Below the pieces are notes generated by a model. The model made no database searches. It was not told where the DNA came from and was given only the letters and a program-made list of their open reading frames with translations. Below, piece by piece: positions 11,602 to 19,930 of a stretch of 64,000 bases of DNA (its first letter is position 1; each line of letters opens with the position of its first letter). The position numbers were made by a program, and so were the translations under genes. The DNA comes from Thiotrichales bacterium 19S9-11 (lineage in GTDB: Bacteria; Pseudomonadota; Gammaproteobacteria; Francisellales; Francisellaceae): assembly GCA_021713395.1 (NCBI GenBank), contig JAKJJT010000003.1:156393-220392 (forward strand), given 5' to 3'.

Positions 11602-11637
11602 CGCCGAATTATACACGATATTAATATCAAAGATCAA
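11602..11637 (-). promoter_or_regulatory. str-operon promoter
   Basis: On the minus strand a perfect -10 box TATAAT (11613-11608) lies 18 bases downstream of TTGATC (11637-11632). The bases after the -10 (TCGGCG) are GC-rich, the discriminator type seen in stringently controlled ribosomal promoters. The predicted start is about 85 bases before the rpsL ATG. This is a motif match in the expected place. Confidence 0.7.
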
Positions 11638-11686
11638 GTCTTGTGATAAATAGTTAGAAAAGTTTATTTGAATATGGGTGTTATGC

Positions 11687-13666
11687 CTAATAACGAACTG
11701 CTTTTGCCTGATCGAAGTAAACATACGTTTTACCATCTTGGCTTAACTCTTTAGTGTCCAGCTGAATTGTATAATTTGACAAACCTGGTATCGGTTTTTT
11801 ATTATCTGGGTCACTTGCCTTATAAAAGCTTAACCCTATTGCCTCACGCTCAGGATAATAGCTTTGATAAGTCACTTCCTTAGGGCTTGTAACATCATTT
11901 CCGCCTACTCTTAAGCTTTCATATAAAACCCGCCCATCGGTATTTCGCATCTCAAAACCTAATATATGCGCAACGGTTGGCGCCACATCAACATTACCAC
12001 TTGGCAATGTGTTTGTCATATGCTCTTTAAAACTAGGCCCAACAGCAAGTAATGTATTATGGACATCCGTACGACTAAATGATCCGTGCATACCTCGAGA
12101 GCTACCTGAGCCATTAAACTCAGTTCCACGAAAGCCTTTGATTTTTGCTTGATCATCATAACTACTACCAGCAATAATACTTGGACTTCTTCCATTGTCA
12201 TTTTCTAGCTTTACTAAGCTTAATGGTAATGTGCCTGAAACCTTACCATAACGGTCACTAATAAATATTGCACCAAACTCCTCTCGTGACTGTAAAAAGC
12301 GCGTTAGTTTTTCAATTAACGCTTGATTATGACTTGGTACATAAAAATAGGTACTGCCACCATTTGCTGCAACAATAATCGCATCTTTTGGTAATACTTT
12401 CGGCACAAAGTATGCTTTAGTTGTATATTTTTGTGCTTTTCCACAAATATCACCTGTTTGATCAACTCTTGTTGGATAAACTTGCTTCCCATTATATGTT
12501 ATACCGGATAATACAGGATCATATTGACAACCATCACCATCAAAAGCATTAAAACCTACTCGACTTAAAAGTTCTGCCGGGCGAAAATCACCAGAAACTG
12601 AAAATCCATTAATTGCATCAACATCTCCCACCTTACGATTATTAATTTCTCGTAACGGGAATTCATCCAACGGTCCTGATACATTACTATGGCTATGATC
12701 TGAAACAATAATCAAATTTGTTTTATTCCAAATATTTTTTTGTTTTAATTTATTTACTAATTGGCCTAGCAACTGGTCTTGTTTAGCTAGCGCATCATAG
12801 TATGCTGTTGAGCCAACACCATAGTTGTGTTCTGTCGTATCCGGGTTTCTTAACCAAATAACACTTAACCTCGGTGCAACATTTGATAACAATTTAGATA
12901 AATAAGTCTCCATTAAATATCGATTCATCTGATCATAAGGTGAAACTTGAGCTGCCTGTGGATCAGATGTAACATCATCCATTAATCTTAATACTTTCTT
13001 TTTCTCTGTTGGGTTTATATTATTAGCCAAAATAAAATTTTGATAACCATAGATAAGATTTTTCGGTAATGGATAGTTTTCATCATTTAATCTTTCTGCA
13101 ACCATTTCGGGATAAACATAATTTTCATCAAATATCACACCTTGCTGTTGATAATCTTGAAAAAATGCGGGGCCTGATTTACCTACAGTAACTGTTTTAA
13201 TCCCCGCCTTATGTGCAAGCTCAAATAACGTATCAACTTCAACTAAAGGCAAGTCTTTATTTAAGTCTTTTAATACTTGATAGTCTTCTGTAAAAACAGG
13301 CTGCTGGAAGTCAACACGTCTACCAACTGCATTTTCACCCTTAGCACTTGGTTGCCATAAAGTATTACCATAAAAGCCTGTTTTACCAGCAAAGTCACCG
13401 GTTGCAAAAGTTGAGCCATTCATCATTGTAAAAGTTGGATAGCTTGAGTGATTATCGCTAAACCAAACACCTTGTTGTGCAAGCTTGTATAAGTTAGGCG
13501 TATCTTTTTTTGTAATAGAATCAGGCCTTAAGCCATCCCAAACAAAAATAATCACACGTTGATCTTTCTGACTATCTTTTGTGTGTGATACTTGGCTAAT
13601 GGCTTTGATTGGCGCTAATATACCAAGCGCACATCCTAATATCAATAAACGACTAGATAACTTCAC
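11687..13666 (-). CDS. Secreted nucleotide pyrophosphatase/phosphodiesterase (alkaline phosphatase superfamily)
   Basis: 659 residues, GTG start at 13666 with AAGGAG eight bases upstream. A signal peptide is visible (MKLSSRLLILGCALGILAPI). The alkaline-phosphatase-superfamily metal site starts at IIFVWDGLRPDS (Asp44), followed by the nucleophile loop SYPTFTMMNGS (Thr78/Thr80), as in type I phosphodiesterase/NPP enzymes. Later ligands are IIVSDHSHSN and SRGMHGSFSRTDVHNT. The family hydrolyses nucleotides or related phosphodiesters in the periplasm. The next gene downstream (93 bases) is a nucleoside transporter, which suggests extracellular nucleotide scavenging. The exact substrate cannot be told; the protein is longer than typical NPP domains, with an insertion around residues 340-440. 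Confidence 0.85.
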   Translation of the reverse strand: MKLSSRLLILGCALGILAPIKAISQVSHTKDSQKDQRVIIFVWDGLRPDSITKKDTPNLYKLAQQGVWFSDNHSSYPTFTMMNGSTFATGDFAGKTGFYGNTLWQPSAKGENAVGRRVDFQQPVFTEDYQVLKDLNKDLPLVEVDTLFELAHKAGIKTVTVGKSGPAFFQDYQQQGVIFDENYVYPEMVAERLNDENYPLPKNLIYGYQNFILANNINPTEKKKVLRLMDDVTSDPQAAQVSPYDQMNRYLMETYLSKLLSNVAPRLSVIWLRNPDTTEHNYGVGSTAYYDALAKQDQLLGQLVNKLKQKNIWNKTNLIIVSDHSHSNVSGPLDEFPLREINNRKVGDVDAINGFSVSGDFRPAELLSRVGFNAFDGDGCQYDPVLSGITYNGKQVYPTRVDQTGDICGKAQKYTTKAYFVPKVLPKDAIIVAANGGSTYFYVPSHNQALIEKLTRFLQSREEFGAIFISDRYGKVSGTLPLSLVKLENDNGRSPSIIAGSSYDDQAKIKGFRGTEFNGSGSSRGMHGSFSRTDVHNTLLAVGPSFKEHMTNTLPSGNVDVAPTVAHILGFEMRNTDGRVLYESLRVGGNDVTSPKEVTYQSYYPEREAIGLSFYKASDPDNKKPIPGLSNYTIQLDTKELSQDGKTYVYFDQAKAVRY

Positions 13667-13759
13667 TACCTTGACTCCTTCAAGTTAACATTCCATTTAA
13701 AGCTAGAAAAAATATAACAAATAATAATTACAATTTTATGACAAACACAGTCTACTTTT

Positions 13760-14959
13760 TTAAATCACAAGCCCTGTGACAAGCGCTGATAAAAAGCTTA
13801 CCATTGTTGCACCAAAAACCAAACGCCAACCATGTTTTGCAACAAACTTGGCCTTATCCTTATTTAATGCCTGAATAGCACCGACAATAACGCCAATTGA
13901 GCTAAAATTTGCAAATGACACTAAAAAGACTGAAATAATTGCGATACTATGCGTTGAGAAATGACTTAGTTGCTCCTTAAGATAAGTCATTGCAACAAAC
14001 TCATTAGAGACAAGTTTCGTTGCCATAACACTACCTGCTTTTAGTGACTCTTCTCCTGAGATACCTAAAAGCCAAGCAAATGGATAAAACACATAGCCTA
14101 GCAAGTCTTGAAAACTAATACCAAAAACTGCCAAAAATAACTGATTAATCATCGCAATTAAAGCAATAAAACCAATCATCATTGCGCCGACAATAATCGC
14201 AATTTTAAAACCATCTAAGATATAGTCACTTAACATTTCAAAGAAAGTTTCTTTTTTACTTGTTTGACCTTCCATTACTTCAAAATTAATTTCATCTCGG
14301 TGATCATAAGGATTAAGAATATGTAGAACAATAAAAGTGCTCACCATATTTAAAATAAGCGCTGCAATAATATATTTTGGATTAATTAATTGCATATAGG
14401 CACCAACAATACCCAAAGAAACTGTCGACATTGCTGTTGCAGCCATTGTATACATTCTTCTTGGTGAAATCTGAGTTAATATATTTTTATAAACAATAAA
14501 GTTCTCACTTTGACCCAAAACAAGTGAGCTTACTGCATTAAAAGATTCAAGCTTGCCCATGCCATTAACTTTAGATAACAACCAACCAATAAAACGAATA
14601 ATTAAAGGCAAAATTCTAAAATACTGTAGAATTCCAATTAAAGCTGAAACTAAAACAATCGGCATTAAAACATTAAAAAAGAAAGTAAAGCTATTTTCTG
14701 AGACTGATCCAAAAACAAAGTTGGTTCCTTCTTGAGCATAACTCATTAAGTGACCAAAGCCATCAGCAATGATATTAATTAACTCTTGGCCAAGCGCTGA
14801 AGCCAATAAAACATAAGCTAAAATCACTTCTAAAACTAACAACTGTAAGATAAAGCGAAGTTTTTTCCTCACCTCTTTTTTATTCATACTCACCAAATAT
14901 AATAAAGCAAAGAAAACAACTAAACCTAGAGAAAAGTGAAATAACTTAGATACGATCAT
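13760..14959 (-). CDS. nupC: NupC-family concentrative nucleoside transporter
   Basis: 399 residues, about 400 being usual for NupC. It is a polytopic membrane protein that imports nucleosides with H+ or Na+. Family motifs are GQSENFIVYKNILTQISPRR and MYTMAATAMSTVSLGIVGAY in the middle, and GEESLKAGSVMATKLVSNEF plus SFANFSSIGVIVGAI near the end. Start ATG at 14959 with AAGGA about 10 bases upstream. It is probably co-transcribed with, or at least functionally tied to, the phosphodiesterase beside it on the same strand. Nucleoside specificity is not readable. Confidence 0.9.
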   Translation of the reverse strand: MIVSKLFHFSLGLVVFFALLYLVSMNKKEVRKKLRFILQLLVLEVILAYVLLASALGQELINIIADGFGHLMSYAQEGTNFVFGSVSENSFTFFFNVLMPIVLVSALIGILQYFRILPLIIRFIGWLLSKVNGMGKLESFNAVSSLVLGQSENFIVYKNILTQISPRRMYTMAATAMSTVSLGIVGAYMQLINPKYIIAALILNMVSTFIVLHILNPYDHRDEINFEVMEGQTSKKETFFEMLSDYILDGFKIAIIVGAMMIGFIALIAMINQLFLAVFGISFQDLLGYVFYPFAWLLGISGEESLKAGSVMATKLVSNEFVAMTYLKEQLSHFSTHSIAIISVFLVSFANFSSIGVIVGAIQALNKDKAKFVAKHGWRLVFGATMVSFLSALVTGLVI

Positions 14960-15150
14960 GACCTGATTTTCCTTTATCTAACAAAGCACCAGTGCTCTAT
15001 TTTTTCATAAAATGAGCAATTTAGATTTGTGACTTAAGTTTCAAAACCCGATAAGCATACTTTTTTTAGATTTATATGTAAATAGATGTAATTTGATTTC
15101 TACAATATACCTCTCTTATAAAACTCAATAAGCATTGTTTTGAATTTAGC
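14960..15150. other. Intergenic region with imperfect hairpins
   Basis: No gene is seen in these 191 bases between the E1-rhodanese gene and nupC. An AGCAC/GTGCT hairpin lies at 14985-14996, and on the plus strand it is followed by a T run. A longer imperfect repeat, CTCTATTTT with AAAATGAG, extends to about 15016. On the minus strand this could be a weak terminator for the operon ending at 15151, or a leader hairpin before nupC. I cannot choose between these. Confidence 0.3.
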
Positions 15151-16245
15151 TTAGCTTAAACTCTTCATTAGACTTGGCTCTAGTTCATCTAACCAAGCTA
15201 AAATACCACCTCTAAGATTATAAATATTAGAAAAACCCAAGCCAAGTAAATATTGGCACGCTCTAGCGCTACGCACACCACTTTTACAATAAATAATTGT
15301 TAAAACTGACTTATCTAATTCATCTATATGATGCTCTAAATCAGCAAGTGGAATATGTAAGCCACCAATATGATATAATTCTCGCTCATAAAGTTCACGC
15401 ACATCAATTAAACAAAATTCTTTTTTATCATCAAAAAAGTTTTTTAATTGATTTACATTCAATACTTGTAACACTGGTTTAACTTCCTTTTCAGAAAAAG
15501 ATACTTGCTGGTGTAAATAACAATCTTGTTTATTAATTTTAAACTGATTAAAGCGCATCGATAATAAATCAATACTTAATAAAGTCCCTGATAAAATATC
15601 ACCTTTCTCTAATATGATTTTAATAACTTCTGTTGCTTGTATTGTTCCAGCAATGCCTGGTAAAACACCTAAAACACCACTAACCGCACAGTTAGGTGTT
15701 AGTTTTACTGGTGGCGGAGCTGGATATAAACACTGATAACAAGGCCCTTCTTTATAATTAAAGACACTAATTTGCGCATCAAACTGATAAATACTTGCTG
15801 ATACCATTGGTTTTTTAAGTTGACGCGTGACCGCATTAATTAAATAACGTGCTTGATAATTATCGGTTGCATCAATAATCACATCAAACTGTGAAATAAT
15901 ACCTAATGCTTTTTTTTCTGTTAGAAATTGATCATAAACTTTGAATTCAACTTGATCATTAAGCCCTTGTAATTGCTTAGCAATAACTTTTGCTTTATTT
16001 TTACCAATATCTGCTTCTTTAAATAAGACTTGTCTTTGCAAGTTGCTTATCTCAACTACGTCACCATCAACAATACCAAGTCTACCAATACCTGCAGCTG
16101 CTAAATACTGTAAAACTGGACAGCCTAAACCACCTGCACCAATACATAGTACCTTTGCCTTTTTTAGTTTCTCTTGTCCTTTGATACCAATAACGGGGAA
16201 GTGGCGATTATAACGTAAAACTTCTTTTCGATTTAGAAAAGACAC
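15151..16245 (-). CDS. MoeZ/MoeB-like E1 adenylyltransferase with C-terminal rhodanese domain
   Basis: 364 residues. The N-terminal ThiF/MoeB fold has the nucleotide loop GAGGLGCPVLQYLAAAG and the DGDVVEISNLQRQVLF segment; the adenylation-domain zinc site shows CYQC, but the second pair reads C-Y-L-H, so one cysteine is replaced by histidine. From about residue 265 there is a rhodanese domain with a six-residue active loop, CKSGVR. Such two-domain enzymes (mycobacterial MoeZ, eukaryotic Uba4/MOCS3) adenylate and thiocarboxylate a ubiquitin-like sulfur carrier. The carrier gene lies directly upstream with a two-base gap. GTG start at 16245; its Shine-Dalgarno GGAGG is formed by the carrier's final Gly-Gly codons. 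The pathway served (cysteine, molybdopterin or tRNA thiolation) is open. Confidence 0.88.
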   Translation of the reverse strand: MSFLNRKEVLRYNRHFPVIGIKGQEKLKKAKVLCIGAGGLGCPVLQYLAAAGIGRLGIVDGDVVEISNLQRQVLFKEADIGKNKAKVIAKQLQGLNDQVEFKVYDQFLTEKKALGIISQFDVIIDATDNYQARYLINAVTRQLKKPMVSASIYQFDAQISVFNYKEGPCYQCLYPAPPPVKLTPNCAVSGVLGVLPGIAGTIQATEVIKIILEKGDILSGTLLSIDLLSMRFNQFKINKQDCYLHQQVSFSEKEVKPVLQVLNVNQLKNFFDDKKEFCLIDVRELYERELYHIGGLHIPLADLEHHIDELDKSVLTIIYCKSGVRSARACQYLLGLGFSNIYNLRGGILAWLDELEPSLMKSLS

Positions 16246-16247
16246 TC

Positions 16248-16517
16248 TCAGCCTCCAGCCAACGCTGTGACTAATTCTATTTCATCGCTATGATTTAATA
16301 CTCGGTTTTTGGTTATTTCTTTAATACTTTCACCATTTAAATAAAGATTTACATAAGGATTAAGCATTTTATTTTCATCTAAAATTATTTGCCTTAACCT
16401 TGGATATTGCTTGCATAGCTCAGATAATAACTCTTCTGAATTTTCAATATCTAAGCTAATCTTTTGTTGATTATCTACAAACCTTGCTAATGATGGATGA
16501 ATATAAATTTCTGGCAT
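16248..16517 (-). CDS. CysO/MoaD-like ubiquitin-fold sulfur carrier
   Basis: 89 residues ending in Gly-Gly (ELVTALAGG), the tail that becomes a thiocarboxylate in ThiS, MoaD and CysO proteins. The layout IHPSLARFVDNQQKISLD, then LNPYVNLYLNGESIKE and HSDEIELVTALAGG, looks closer to mycobacterial CysO (which has FVNIYVN and ends in PAVAGG) than to ThiS, which is shorter. No moaE, thiG or cysM lies nearby, so the downstream sulfur acceptor is unknown. It follows the HD-GYP gene by 28 bases and precedes its E1 by two bases, so the pair is almost certainly one functional unit. Confidence 0.85.
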   Translation of the reverse strand: MPEIYIHPSLARFVDNQQKISLDIENSEELLSELCKQYPRLRQIILDENKMLNPYVNLYLNGESIKEITKNRVLNHSDEIELVTALAGG

Positions 16518-16545
16518 TTAAAATATCTTCTTTAAATGTTAAACA

Positions 16546-17733
16546 TTATGCCCCAATTGGAGGATTTGGCAAAATAAAACCATCTTTTTTTATTAGCTGA
16601 ATACAAGCATCAACTGCTTCTTTATCATAACGAATACCAATGCCACTTTCTAATTCATGTATTGTTTCAGAAAGACTTTTTGACGGGCGATATGGGCGAT
16701 GTGAACTCATCGCCTCAAAAACATCAGCAACTGAAATAATTCGAGTAGATAGTGTTATTTTTTCTGCAGTTAAACCATATGGATAGCCAGAGCCATCAAG
16801 ACGTTCATGATGATGTAAAACAGCCCCACTAATCGTCTGATTAAAAGGTACTTGCTGAGCGATTTTATAACCTTCTTCTGGATGTGTTTTGATTATCTCA
16901 AATTGAAGCTTAGTTAACTTTAACGGCGTCGTTAATATCTGAGGTGGGACGCTTGTCTTTCCAATATCATGTATCAACCCACCCAAATAAATATCATTCA
17001 CTTGCTCTTTAGAAAGTCTCATTTTCTGAGCAATTGCTTCAGATAATACAGCAACACGATACTGATGGCCTGCTGTATAAGGGTCATGTGCTTCAGCGGT
17101 TGTTGCAATTGCTTGAACTGCTTTTTTCATTAACTCTTTCATTTCATTTAGTGTTTGCTTTAATCTCTCTGTTTTTCTTTCTACTTCCTTATTAAGTGCT
17201 TGCCCATACTGCTTAAGTCGATCATTTTTTATAATAATTTTTTCTTTTTGAGCTTTATTTTCTAAAACCATTGCAACAACAATCGCAATATTATTAATTG
17301 CAATATCCAATAAATTTTTACTTGTTTGATTAGTAAATTTTATTGCTAAATAACCATATAATTCATCAACACTTAAAATAGGGTAAAAATCAAACCCATG
17401 TTCTTGAAAAAAAGAAAAATGTTGATCAAATTGTGCTTTTGATAACCTACCATTTTTTAAAATAATATCCCCAAAGATTTTTGAAGTAAGCCCTTCTGTT
17501 TCTGTTTCTGTTTCTGTTTCTGTTTCTGTTTCTGTTTCTGTTTCTGTTTCTGTTTCTGTTTCTGTTTCTGTTTCTGTTTCTGTTATCAGTATTTCAAAGA
17601 CTTCAATTCCATTGATTGTACTTAGCAATCTAGATAAATATTGTTTTAATAATTTAGAGTCATTTAAAGTATAAATAACCGTTGTTTCTGTAAAAAGTCT
17701 TAATAGTTCTCCTGTTTGATAATCACTTGTCAT
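16546..17733 (-). CDS. HD-GYP domain phosphodiesterase with (Thr-Glu)15 tract
   Basis: 395 residues. The C-terminal half is a complete HD-GYP domain: AHDPYTAGHQYRVAVLSEAI, the HD pair in GGLIHDIGKTSVP, HHHERLDGSGYPYGL, and SVADVFEAMSSHRPYRP. These enzymes usually hydrolyse cyclic-di-GMP. The N-terminal half looks like a degenerate GAF-type sensory domain (around residues 85-165), then a predicted coiled coil (EVERKTERLKQTLNEMKELM) linking it to the HD domain. Residues 51-80 are a pure Thr-Glu repeat from a hexanucleotide array. The start codon lies inside the end of the MEDS gene (11-base overlap), which indicates coupling. No GGDEF protein is in the window. Confidence 0.9.
   Translation of the reverse strand: MTSDYQTGELLRLFTETTVIYTLNDSKLLKQYLSRLLSTINGIEVFEILITETETETETETETETETETETETETETETEGLTSKIFGDIILKNGRLSKAQFDQHFSFFQEHGFDFYPILSVDELYGYLAIKFTNQTSKNLLDIAINNIAIVVAMVLENKAQKEKIIIKNDRLKQYGQALNKEVERKTERLKQTLNEMKELMKKAVQAIATTAEAHDPYTAGHQYRVAVLSEAIAQKMRLSKEQVNDIYLGGLIHDIGKTSVPPQILTTPLKLTKLQFEIIKTHPEEGYKIAQQVPFNQTISGAVLHHHERLDGSGYPYGLTAEKITLSTRIISVADVFEAMSSHRPYRPSKSLSETIHELESGIGIRYDKEAVDACIQLIKKDGFILPNPPIGA
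17494..17583 (-). repeat. Hexanucleotide array, 15 copies of TTCTGT (ACAGAA on the coding strand)
   Basis: Fifteen perfect tandem copies of a six-base unit fill 90 bases inside the HD-GYP gene, encoding (Thr-Glu)15 at residues 51-80. Because the unit is a multiple of three, copy-number change would lengthen or shorten the protein without breaking the frame. Perfect identity among all copies suggests recent slippage. It is not a CRISPR or an intergenic repeat. Confidence 0.97.
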
Positions 17734-18361
17734 GTTTATGCCTTTGATGATATGCAGCTAAAAATTCATCGGTTGACGTATAGGCTGGATTTTTTACTAC
17801 TTGGCCTCTAATCACCATTAAAGGATGTACTTGTAGAATATCATATATAAAGTCACCATCAAATTTTGTTGCATCATATTGGCACAATGCTGTAATTGGC
17901 GTATTATCAACAACACGATTAACACGAGCTTCATACTCAATTAAATCTTCACAACCAGGGATAGATCTTGTTGCCCACCCCATTTCCCCTGTTATTCGAA
18001 CACCAGCATATCCTTGATCATCAGTTGATGAATGGTAGAAACCAACTAGTTTTTCTAATACATTATTAAATTTAAAGCTTCCATCTGGAAAATAAACATC
18101 AGCGGTTTTAGAAATATCAATTTGTTTTGGATCTGGCATATCAATACCTAACTCTAATAGCCAAGATTCGAGTTCTTTTGGTGATAGTAAGTCAGCAAAG
18201 TATGCTATTTTTTCATTAATTAATAACCCTGACTCAATATATTTTGACATAAAGCTACGTCGTTCATGCTCATCTTGATAGATAAAACAAATATGCGCAC
18301 CAGCTGAAGATTCTATATTTGCAAACCCTAAAGGTATATGTTTTTTCTTATCCTTGCACAT
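17723..18361 (-). CDS. MEDS (DcmR-type) sensory domain protein
   Basis: 212 residues when started at the ATG at 18361 (MCKDKKKHIPLG); an in-frame start 18 codons earlier adds an unlikely leader. The whole protein matches what I know of the MEDS domain, named from the methylotroph regulator DcmR: GAHICFIYQDEHERRSF near the start, LLINEKIAYFADLLSPKE, then RITGEMGWATRSIPGC and ITALCQYDATKFDGDFIYD. MEDS proteins resemble RecA/KaiC folds and are thought to sense small molecules, usually linked to histidine kinases or regulators. Here it is alone and overlaps the HD-GYP gene by 11 bases, so it likely feeds that enzyme. The ligand is unknown. Confidence 0.82.
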   Translation of the reverse strand: MCKDKKKHIPLGFANIESSAGAHICFIYQDEHERRSFMSKYIESGLLINEKIAYFADLLSPKELESWLLELGIDMPDPKQIDISKTADVYFPDGSFKFNNVLEKLVGFYHSSTDDQGYAGVRITGEMGWATRSIPGCEDLIEYEARVNRVVDNTPITALCQYDATKFDGDFIYDILQVHPLMVIRGQVVKNPAYTSTDEFLAAYHQRHKHDK

Positions 18362-18471
18362 AAAGATTTTTCTTAATCTATAATAAAATACTTTGTTATA
18401 AACTAAGAATTGCACAAAAAAGTAAAATTCACAATGAGAGACAGGGCTCGTTAAGAACTATTGCCATTTTT

Positions 18472-19722
18472 TTAAAACCAATAAAAATAGGCAATAATTG
18501 TTATTGTTGTAAAGACAATTACATCTAGGGGAAAACCAACTCTAATAAAATCAAATAAATGATAGTTACCTAAGGTATAAATATAAGTATTCGTTTGATA
18601 GCCTACGGGCGTTGAAAAACTTGCAGAAGCACCAAACATAACAGCAGCAATAAGTGGTGTTGCATCCATACCAAGGCTATAGGCAACTTGAATAGCAATA
18701 GGCGTTACTAAAATTGCAACAGCATTATTAGTTAAAAACTCTGTCATAAGAGTTGAAATAGCATAAACCAGCATAAATAAAATAATGGGATACTCAATAT
18801 AACCCAAATGTAAAATATGATTAACTATGTATTGAATTACCCCTAATTTCATCATTGCCAAAGAAACTGCTAGCATCCCATAAATTAACAAAATAAGTTT
18901 CCACTCAACTGCATTTAACGCTTTTTTAATATCAATACATTGCGCCATTAGAACAATGATTGCACCAATAATGGCTAATATGGCAATCGGTATGACATTA
19001 AATGTTGCTGATATGATAAGTGATATAAGTATTAAAACTGTAACTGCTGCTTGAATTTTTCTAAATTTTACTGCATACAATTTTAAATCATCATTATCAA
19101 TAATTCTTGAATTTGGCACAAGCTTAACACCAATTAATAATAGATAACCAATACCAAAAATAGCCGCAATAGCACCAGGAATTGTTATCTCAAAAATGTT
19201 AAAACTTTTAAGCCCTAATGAAATGGCAACATCATTAGCAATAATATTAGTTGATGTTCCTATTAAAGTGCACATCCCACCTAAAATCGAAATATAAGAT
19301 AATGGAATTAAATATTTAGCAGGTTTTTTCCTATTTGATCTCGCTATTTTAACAATAACAGGTGCCATCACTAAAACAATAGGCGTATTATTTACAAAAG
19401 CTGATAAAAGAAACACACTAGAAAATGCAACAATCCAAGTAAGGTTTTTATGATATTCATTTAAATTTAAAATCAACTTCCCCAATTGATAAATTAAACC
19501 TGTTTCCTTTAATGCCGAAGTAATAACAAAAAGACAAATAATCGTAATTGGGCCACTATTTAATAGCGTATTTTTAATATTTTCAATGTCTAATATATCA
19601 AATAGCAGTAGTATTAAAATAGCACTAGGCACTGTCAAATAAGGTGAAACATTTCGGTTTATAAACGGTAATAAAACAATTAATAAACTAAACAAAACAA
19701 TAATAAGTTGTAATACATACAT
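18472..19722 (-). CDS. SLC13/ArsB-type anion permease
   Basis: 416 residues, around 11 membrane helices. The SLC13/DASS superfamily hallmarks are the two pseudo-repeat motifs: NNTPIVLVMAPVI with LIGTSTNIIAND in the first half, and TNNAVAILVTPIAIQ with FSTPVGYQTNTYIY in the second. Members import dicarboxylates, citrate or sulfate. The lack of a TrkA-C domain separates it from the long sulfate-type versions. It lies 110 bases upstream of the MEDS gene on the same strand; if sulfate were the substrate, that would fit the sulfur-carrier genes further down, but this is a guess. Confidence 0.82.
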   Translation of the reverse strand: MYVLQLIIVLFSLLIVLLPFINRNVSPYLTVPSAILILLLFDILDIENIKNTLLNSGPITIICLFVITSALKETGLIYQLGKLILNLNEYHKNLTWIVAFSSVFLLSAFVNNTPIVLVMAPVIVKIARSNRKKPAKYLIPLSYISILGGMCTLIGTSTNIIANDVAISLGLKSFNIFEITIPGAIAAIFGIGYLLLIGVKLVPNSRIIDNDDLKLYAVKFRKIQAAVTVLILISLIISATFNVIPIAILAIIGAIIVLMAQCIDIKKALNAVEWKLILLIYGMLAVSLAMMKLGVIQYIVNHILHLGYIEYPIILFMLVYAISTLMTEFLTNNAVAILVTPIAIQVAYSLGMDATPLIAAVMFGASASFSTPVGYQTNTYIYTLGNYHLFDFIRVGFPLDVIVFTTITIIAYFYWF

Positions 19723-19930
19723 GGTTTATCTTTCTTCTTTGTTTTAAGTTAATAAAAGTTATCTATCCTTGTAATTGTTTTCATTATATTTTCTAAGTTC
19801 AATCATCTATTAATTAACTATAGATCAATAATTCATTTCGTGAATAAAAGCCTGGTAGAAATCTAAGTATTACTGTATGTTTTTAAGTAAAATATTTACT
19901 TAAAAATCATTAATTTTAGGAGCACTTTTT
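19723..19930 (+). promoter_or_regulatory. Divergent intergenic region with AT-rich inverted repeat before rimK
   Basis: This 208-base gap separates the divergent SLC13 permease and rimK. At 19880-19906 there is a perfect inverted repeat, 12-base arms TTTTTAAGTAAA and TTTACTTAAAAA with a three-base spacer. It ends about a dozen bases before the rimK ribosome-binding site AGGAG (about 19918-19922). It could be a regulator's operator or an mRNA hairpin. No T run follows it, so it is not a standard terminator. Confidence 0.5.

Noticed and set aside
14985..15016. Riboswitch before nupC
   Set aside because: Only small hairpins are seen; none of the conserved cores of purine or other riboswitches could be recognised.
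17494..17583. CRISPR-like repeat array
   Set aside because: The units are six bases, directly joined, without spacers, and lie inside a coding region.
16248..17733. Carrier and E1 as a molybdopterin pathway
   Set aside because: No moaE, moaA, moaC or mog gene is in the window and the carrier looks closer to CysO; left open and not named moaD/moeB.
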